From Plantago major (taxonomy: Eukaryota > Streptophyta > Magnoliopsida > Lamiales > Plantaginaceae): a stretch of DNA of 64,000 nucleotides. The DNA is taken from positions 2,005,265 through 2,069,264 of the forward strand of contig CM048840.1 of the NCBI GenBank assembly GCA_026545765.1. Direction: 5' to 3'. Positions 57,740 to 64,000 of the stretch are shown piece by piece. Position numbers and translations under genes: made by a program. Under the pieces are notes generated by a model. That model made no database searches, was not told where the DNA came from, and saw only the letters and a program-made list of their open reading frames with translations. The first letter of the stretch is position 1. Each line of letters begins with the position of its first letter.

Positions 57740-60355
57740 CTACAATTTGACTCTTCTTAAATGTGTCGATTCCTCGGGGTCTTTAAGTCCCCATAGTCTC
57801 GTCTGCTGTTGCACCACCAAAACTGATGCCTCGCCTTTGAATTCTGAAGCAGCAAGTAATTCGCCGATTGCTCCCAAGTCCCCACGCTCTTTCCACCTTG
57901 CAAGCTGAAGCATAATTGGCGATTCACCATGACGTCTTCCAACCAAAACTAGATTATAAGCCTTTACAGTCGATCTAGTCGCCATTATGACATCCGTACC
58001 ATTAGCCACTACCTTCTCTTTGTACTGTACATCATCTGTTTGCTGCATCTTGACCTTGAAATTCGACAAAGAATCAGAATCGAGCATTTTGCTTCTCTCC
58101 GTCCCTGCAATAATGTCAGACAGGCCAGATGCTACAAACCGCATTAGAGTTAGCCTCACGCTTGAATGACCCGCCATTCTTTGAGCAAACGCCAGTGCCT
58201 CTCGATCGTCTGCTCCTCCAAAGAAAAGCACTGCAACTCGGAACAATGAATTTTCGGATAATACATATCGAGATTTTAAACTTCGATGATCGATGAGTAT
58301 TCCGACTGAACAAGGAGCTTGCTCCAGCACACATTTATTCAGATGTCTATACGCGTTCGATGATTCAACTGTCTCCAGAGAGGTCCATTGCTTGTGAAAT
58401 GGAAGAACTATGAGAATACTTCTCTTCTCTAGAGCTAAAGAACACACGTCGTTATGCATAGTCATATACGGCGAAATGCCCTTATAACAGTCGATATGTA
58501 AGAATCCAGGACTTTGCTGCTCAAACTGTTGGAACGCATTAAAAATGCGTTCGCTTTCTGAAGGATTATGGGGCTTGTCCCTCTGTCTGTGAGCTATGAG
58601 TAACGATGAGGCTCGGCCCATAAGCTTAACAAGATGGAGAACAACGACATTAACAGGTGACTCTTTCGTGGCATTGGATATTCGAAGAAGGTTGATAACT
58701 GAGTAAACATTGTCAGAGCGATGAACACATGAGAGTATGCGAAGTTCATCGTTGTTTCTGCAATGCTGTACTGTCCTCCTCTTGTAAGCGACAAACCTCT
58801 TCGAAGGATCATAAAGGACCTTCACGATAGGCGAGATTACCCCTGTTATCGCCACCAGTGAAATTATCATAATCGCATAGACTTCATCAGTCAGGAGCTG
58901 CAAGCATAAAAAAGAACATCAAACAAAAGACCATATGTGACAGAAGAAGAGAACTTATCATGTGAAAAAACTCGTACTTCTCGTCTCCTTATATTATTCA
59001 AGAAGGCAAGTTCAACAATGCCTTTGGAATTCATGATCAAGCCAAGAGAAAGGGCATCACGAAATGGCATCCTGCAAAACATAAGCGGTAGCATTGATCC
59101 CATCATCTTCCCAATAAAGGCGACCAGAAGAACTAGCTGCAGAACTCCAGCATTATTCCAGTGTATAGAATAGACATCCATTTGCAATCCAGAGACAAGG
59201 AAGTAAAGGGGCATAAGTATTGAGGAAACAAAGCCATCAAGTGTCTCAACTAAGGTAGATCCTAACGGAGGCCCATCTGGTATAATTAAACCGAGAGCCA
59301 CAGTTGCAGCAGTGGCATGAATTCCAATGGACTCACCAACGAATGCACTGATCAACAGTATGACAAAAGCAAGAAAAACATATGTCTCCTTCACAGGCCT
59401 TGTTTCAGGAGTATGTCTGATTACCCACAAAGCCGCTGGACGAATCACAAAAACAACGAAAATGAAAAACAAACAAGCAGATACAGAGGAACCTAGAATG
59501 GTTAAAAGTGAATATGTCTGCATAAAGTATGCCACGAATTTGATGGACAGGAAGAACCAGAAGCATATGTCACAGACAATTGAAGAGGAAGTGGCTAAAC
59601 GGCCTATTTCAGAGTTGAGAATCTTGATCTCATCAAGGAAGCAACTAGTCACGGGAAATGCTGTCATTGACGCTATATCAACTACATAAGGAAGCGCACT
59701 CGCGATATCATGATCCAAAGAAACGAATCTGCCGAGCAGAAATGCAGCTAGTCCAGCTAGTCCAAATGGAAAAAGGAATCCTAGTACTCCGCAAGCAATA
59801 GCCTTTTTACCAGACCTCATAACCGAGGACACATCCACTTTGACAGCAATGGTGAAAATAAAGAGCACGAAACCGAAAAGTGATACTGTATCTAGCACCA
59901 GCTTAGATTTCCTTGGAAACACTCTGGACATGAATTCGGTATTCTGCCCCAGCACTGATGGCCCTAATATCACACCTCCCTGCTCAATCCAATTTATCCA
60001 ATCAATACCAACTTTCTACTACAACATACAGTAAAATGAACTCATTATATCTACTTTTACTTGAATATACAAAAAAGAAAAAAAAATTGGAACAAATACA
60101 GTGCATAACATGATAGATAGATGGGGTACTTACAAGAATCTGAGCGACAATCAAGGGCTGGCCGACAGGCTTGAGGAGGAAGTGAACTAATCGAGTGATG
60201 ATGGAAATGAGAGACATTTGGAGGAGCAGAGTTGGAACAGAATAGGTGAGAGGATCGTCTCTCAAATATAAACCTCTGGAGTTCATATTGTGAAGATAAT
60301 GGCAAATGGTTTCGACATGATAACTCTCGTTCAGAGATATCGTGAAATTCTTCAT
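57740..60355 (-). CDS. CHX-type cation/H+ exchanger B (three exons)
   Basis: A paralogue of CHX A. Exons (minus strand): 60134-60355, 58978-59979 and 57740-58897, all phase 0, 793 aa. The first exon encodes MKNFTISLNES... and the first two membrane segments (TLLLQMSLISIITRLVHFLL). The membrane domain continues with GGVILGPSVLGQ, MTAFPVTSCFLDEIKILNSE and IPDGPPLGSTLVETLD, then NSKGIVELAFLN. The Asn-Asp position is again Cys-Asp (IVCDICFW). The C-terminal domain has ELRILSCVHRSDNVYSVINL, SPYMTMHNDVCSLALEKR, APCSVGILIDH and NLVLVGRRHGESP. The donor after exon 2 is GTACGA, weaker than usual but frame-keeping. Ion specificity is not predictable. Intact. Confidence 0.93.
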
Positions 60356-61172
60356 TGTAGGAGATTATAATTGTTATCAGGTATGATTCAGGACAAGAAA
60401 AAATAGAAACCTTCCCTTTGAAGATCATCGGAAAATGCTTGATTGGGTTTCTGATTCAGATTTAGGACATGAAGGAAAGAAAGAGATCATGAAGAAAATG
60501 GTGGATTCATTAGGGAGAAAGGAACGGAATTTTAGAGAGAGAGAGAGAGAGGAATTTCAAAGAAGAAGAAGAAACATGCATGCTAATATGCCATGGTAGA
60601 AAATAGGATGATTATTAGCATTTGATATTTTTGGCATTTCTTAAAGTATATATTAAGGTAATATTTGTATTTGGATGAATTTAAAATGATGAAGTATGAT
60701 TTGAAATGAAGCCATTTAAAGCCATTTTCATCCCCTAATGCGTTCAAACCAAGTCTTTTTATTCTGTGTTTTAAGGACTTTTACCGAAAATAAGGTAGAG
60801 CAAATATCATCTCAGATTAACAATATCTCAAAATTCTGAACATTTGTAAAATCACATTCCATGGAGAAAGAATCAAAGAATACTAAAGGAAAAAACAGAA
60901 CATATCAACAACTTCTCAATCATCAACTAAACTCCTTTCTCAGACAAGAAACACTGATCGAGGATATATTTGATCATTCAGACAAACAGTTCCGATTTCA
61001 ATAGCCGCTGAATCGTCACCAGATTTGACCTTTCGCCTGAATCGTCAGCTTGGATCTTCAGAACACAATCCAACCCATGCTTCACTATCCAGTCCCGGAT
61101 TCATACAACGGTTAGCTTCTGTTTTTATTCACAGTATACATTAGAAAAAATGGAAAATAATATCAACAGTTA
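60356..61172. other. CHX B upstream region
   Basis: Contains the CHX B leader and promoter side, with a (GA)n run at 60534-60551 followed by GAAGAAGAAG. I looked for the downstream exon of the neighbouring methyltransferase remnant here and did not find its expected LDLFxSLRxxGVxVHQWW end. Confidence 0.5.
60534..60551. repeat. (GA)n microsatellite
   Basis: Nine or so GA units directly upstream of the CHX B leader. GAGA tracts near plant promoters can bind BPC factors, but that is only a possibility here. Confidence 0.8.
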
Positions 61173-61393
61173 TCAAATCGAATCACTACCACTGGTGCAT
61201 TCATGACACTGGGCATATGTTTTCTTATACTCAGGACTTCTTTCCCCAGGGCAACACCTTTGCCATCTATTATAACGACACTCGAGAAACATCTCATCAA
61301 TCAAACATATGGCTCCAGTCTCTATCAACCGTGGAATCAACTGGAACTCCGTCCCTTCCACATCCATCTTCATCACCACATAGTCCCTCTTCA
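61173..61393 (-). pseudogene. DUF7870 / FkbM-type methyltransferase exon, interrupted by a transposon
   Basis: The minus-strand frame reads KRDYVVMKMDVEGTEFQLIP, then RLIETGAICLIDEMFLECRY and NRWQRCCPGERSPEYKKTYAQC. This is the well-conserved C-terminal region of a plant protein family (Methyltransf_21/DUF7870, Golgi-type membrane proteins of unknown substrate). The open frame starts exactly at the terminal repeat of Harbinger element B at 61394, so the element sits inside the exon. After YAQC the family residues stop matching and the frame ends at 61173-61175, so the 3' part is also lost or diverged. Any upstream exons would lie right of the window. Confidence 0.7.
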
Positions 61394-61833
61394 GACCATG
61401 TCCAATAGTTCATGGACACGACCATGAATAGTGGCGGTCGTGACTGACAACGACGGCACTTCGAAAAAATCCTCGTCTAATTAACGTCGTCATGAATAGT
61501 GTTTTTTTTATAGTAATTTTTTAAATATTTTTTTAAACTTGTTTAACATATTATAAGAGTGTTTAGAAGTTGAAATTAATCATATTGCATTCTTAAAACT
61601 CGTTTTATAATTTATTGAGATTGAATCAGAATGAGAGAAATCCGAAAAAAATCTAGTAAAAGATATCAATCATGACATTGAAAAATTGTTGTCTGATCTT
61701 TATGGGGATAGGTACCATTGGATACCTGACATTGCAGCATAGAACCTCATTCCAAGAATTGAATTCCAATTTGAATCTCAATTTCATCTGCATTTGAAGT
61801 CTCAATTCCAACATGAATTTGGACTCGTTTCAC

Positions 61834-61841
61834 TATAAATA
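61834..61841 (+). promoter_or_regulatory. TATA box before the unknown ORF in Harbinger B
   Basis: TATAAATA in CACTATAAATACACAAACTT, 86 bp upstream of the ATG at 61920. A CA/TC-rich leader in between (CTCACACTCTACAACTCAATC) looks like a plant 5' UTR. Confidence 0.6.
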
Positions 61842-61919
61842 CACAAACTTATTCTTCCAAACCTCACACTCTACAACTCAATCTCATATCAAATATCCAA
61901 CTCAAACACTCTTTGTACG

Positions 61920-62351
61920 ATGTATTCCAGTTCGTCGTGGAGGTCGGTGATCCATGATGCACAAATCTGGACGGAGGCCCAAGAGAATGCTGCTCGAACC
62001 TATCAAGACTTCCTGCTCTACGACCAGAAGATGACCAAGGAAAGTGTGATCTTCATGGTTCACAGTCTGTTGAAGTGTGCCGAGCTAGGGATGTGGTGTT
62101 ATCCTCACAAGTAGGAGCAAGCCCTACAGGTGGTGCAGAACCAACTTGGGGAGCAAGGTGCCTACTATGCGTTGGCAGACATGAAGGATGAGGTGGAGAA
62201 ACTGTATACATGCTTCTTTTGCTACGGCAGGATCCTCACTTGGGACGAAGAGAGTGGTATTCGTGGTAGAATTAGCTTCAGTGGTGGTAGGAATCGATGC
62301 AACTTAAAGGCTTGGGCAGAGATCCGAGGGTATGACTGTCACGCTATCTGA
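61920..62351 (+). pseudogene. Unrecognised ~143-aa ORF inside Harbinger B, one in-frame stop
   Basis: The frame opens MYSSSSWRSVIHDAQIWTEA and continues QENAARTYQDFLLYDQKMTK, a helical polar stretch. ESVIFMVHSLLKCAELGMWC ends in YPHK, and then a TAG stop (62112-62114) follows. The same frame stays open for another ~79 codons (EQALQVVQNQLGEQGAYYAL, VEKLYTCFFCYGRILTWDEE, SGIRGRISFSGGRNRC) to the stop at 62349-62351. The codon usage, absence of other breaks, TATA box and leader say this was a real gene until recently. I do not recognise the family. It is not the SANT-like ORF1 nor the transposase. It may be a captured host gene or an accessory ORF of this Harbinger lineage. Confidence 0.5.
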
Positions 62352-62441
62352 TACTATGTTGTTGATGAACCACTATGGCCTCAACTCCAGCTTGTGTTCA
62401 AGAAATGTAAGTGTGTGGACCGGTGAAAGATGCAACTCCTG

Positions 62442-62460
62442 CCCCCCCCCCCCCCCCCCC
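62442..62460. repeat. Poly-C tract of 19
   Basis: An unbroken run of about 19 C bases followed by ACCCACCCG, just 3' of the unknown ORF. Such long C runs are rare in plant DNA and are prone to copy-number error in sequencing. Confidence 0.85.
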
Positions 62461-62728
62461 ACCCACCCGTGTTCAATGCAAGGTGAGGGGTTCTCCCGCA
62501 GGGGGTAATTGAGCAACATAAATCGTTAGGTTTTATTGTTATGCTATGTTGCAATGTCTAATTTCTAATCAAATTAAAGGGGTGACTATTCGTATTATGA
62601 AGAAGGTTCATTGAAATCAACTCAGAAAGAACAATACATCAAATATTACAGTGCAAACCCTAGGAAATAAACCAACAACACACATACATATAAATGAAAT
62701 AAATAACAACACAACTCAGATAGAACAA

Positions 62729-63940
62729 CTACTCAATGTTGAAAGACCAAACATGGTTGATCATGTTGTCTTGAAGCTGTAGATGGGTCTCTCGACTTTC
62801 TAGGTCAGCCCTTTTCGCCAAATAGCCCTCCATTTGATTGATCACGGAATCCCTGCATTCAAAGACATTATCATCTTCGTTGTGGATGCCTAATTCTACA
62901 TCATCTTCTTCTAATTCAGCTATGATGTCGTTGTAGTTGCGATATAAATGCCGCTCATCCTCCACTATCATATTGTGCAAACAAATGCAACAATTCATGA
63001 TCCTAGCAAGGTCTCGTCGGTTATGGGCCAATGCTGGATCTTTAATCACTTTGAAACGTGATTGGAGAACTCCAAAAGCACGTTCGACATCTTTCCGGCA
63101 TGCCTCTTGCCGCATTGCAAACTTAGCCTGTTTTGGATTGATAGGACCTTTAATTGACTTCACAAATGTTGCCCACTTCGGATATATGTTGTCCGTTAGA
63201 TAGTACCCCATGTTGTATTGATTCCCATTCACTTCGAAGTTAACAGCAGGAGCTTCTCCCCTTAGTAATTCGTCGAATATCGGTGACCTTTCCACCACGG
63301 TGAGATCATTCAACTTCCTTGAAACACCAAAGAAAGAATGCCAAATCCAAGTATCTTGGGATGCAACCGCTTCCAAAACAAGTGTGGCTTTCTTGTTTTT
63401 TCCTTGGAACTGCCCCTTCCAAGCAGACGGATAGTTCTTTCATTGCCAGTGCATGCAATCGATACTTCCAAGCATGCCGAAAAAACCTCTTGCCGTGTTC
63501 ACCTCGAGTAACTGACGTACATCCTCCTCATTGGCCCTCCTCATATATGTTGGACCAAAAACGGCAACAACACCATCACAAAAAGCCTTTAATGCGTCTT
63601 GACCAGTCATTTCACTCACTCGAGTGTATTCGTCGACCATGTTTGCACATACACCATATGCAAGTTGTCGGATGGCAGATGTGCATTTCTGTTTTGCCGT
63701 AAAACCCAACCTCCCAGTTGCATCCGGACATTGTTGAAAATATGGATCGTGTTGCTCTAAAGCTTCGACGATCCGGAGAAACAATGGCCTTGCCATCCTA
63801 AATCGACGTCGGAACTTGATCGCACCCCATGTTGGACGTTCAACAAAGTAATCGTTCTCGAGGTGAGCAGAAAATTCTTCCCTCTTCCGATCAATGTATT
63901 CACGCGTATACCCCAACCTCCTTCATGGATTTTGTTGCTC
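62729..63940 (-). pseudogene. PIF/Harbinger DDE transposase (HARBI1-like), with nonsense changes
   Basis: The minus-strand frame GYTREYIDRKREEFSAHLEN leads into FRRRFRMARPLFLRIVEAL, the Harbinger N-terminal part. The DDE region follows: GSIDCMHW (first Asp), VSRKLNDLTVVERSPIFDEL (second Asp), YYLTDNIYPKW, and RKDVERAFGVLQSRFKVI (Glu). It ends NRRDLARIMNCCICLHNMIV and an acidic tail, with the stop at 62729-62731. Two in-frame stops interrupt it: a TGA where family members have Trp after CMHWQ (63437-63439), and a TGA just upstream of the RRLGYTRE start where an Arg codon (CGA) would fit. Both are single C/G-to-T/A type changes, so the copy died recently. Overall length (~400 aa) is normal. Confidence 0.85.
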
Positions 63941-64000
63941 ACAGTGTCTGATTATATGAGGAGTGGCTTGAATAAGTAGTTTGGTAGCACGGGTATCGTA

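Larger units (their letters stand above)
61394..64000. mobile_element. PIF/Harbinger element B (transposase-bearing; right end outside window)
   Basis: The left end GACCATGTCCAATAG aligns with the terminal repeat of element A. The next ~230 bp (GACCATGAATAGT, CATATTATAAGAGTGTTTAG, AAACTCGTTTTATAATTTAT, TGAGATTGAA) match 47807-48050. It then contains a ~1-kb block absent from A (61626-62600, with its own promoter and ORF), followed by the minus-strand DDE transposase. The bases before the left end are TCA, and the partner duplication is beyond 64000. The arrangement fits an autonomous-type PIF/Harbinger element whose ORF1 would lie to the right. Confidence 0.8.

Noticed and set aside
59327-59689. 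120-codon frame antisense to CHX B
   Set aside because: Shadow of the exchanger membrane domain.

Overview
The window is nuclear DNA of a core eudicot plant. It shows AT-rich intergenic DNA, multi-exon genes with GT-AG introns, TATA-box promoters and typical plant families (laccases, CHX exchangers, EXO70B1, NAA25). It also holds several transposon classes. I cannot place the species from sequence alone.

Layout, left to right. 1-211 is the 3' end of a CHX cation/H+ exchanger gene (+). 441-6019 holds two tandem laccase genes (-), each with six exons and each with a site complementary to miR397. 7779-17944 is a 19-exon gene (-) for NAA25, the auxiliary subunit of the NatB N-terminal acetyltransferase. 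Its introns carry a tandem duplication and a TRIM-like solo LTR, and intron 2 appears to be GC-AG. 18.5-18.8 kb has two 5S-rRNA-derived repeats. 19.4-24.8 kb is a broken L1-type LINE with an RNase H domain and a missing RT core. 25.6-26.5 kb is a non-autonomous Mutator-like element with a perfect 9-bp target duplication. 27.5-32.1 kb is a five-exon SNX2 sorting nexin (+). 35.4-37.3 kb is an intronless EXO70B1 exocyst gene (+). 37.8-39.2 kb is a three-exon GDSL esterase/lipase (-). 40.3-40.9 kb is a solo Ty3-type LTR, and 41.9-42.2 kb is a 5'-truncated LINE end with its target duplication. 43.4-43.8 kb is a DUF4228 (PADRE) gene (-). 47.8-49.9 kb is a complete-ended PIF/Harbinger element that carries only the Myb/SANT-like ORF1. 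About 50.4-53.1 kb is a decayed Ty1/copia fossil. 54.5-60.4 kb has two tandem CHX genes (-). 61.2-61.4 kb is an exon remnant of a DUF7870/FkbM-type methyltransferase. It is cut by a second PIF/Harbinger element (61.4 kb to beyond the window) that carries the DDE transposase and an unrecognised, promoter-bearing ORF.

The host genes are mostly independent housekeeping or family genes: lignin/phenolic oxidation (laccases), co-translational N-acetylation (NAA25), endosomal sorting (SNX2), exocytosis/autophagy (EXO70B1), lipid/ester hydrolysis (GDSL), and cation/pH homeostasis (three CHX copies, two at one end and one at the other). The two Harbinger elements share their terminal ~230 bp. They look like an ORF1-bearing and a transposase-bearing member of one family. 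The most unusual segment is the ~1-kb block inside the second Harbinger element, which has its own TATA box and an unknown ORF.
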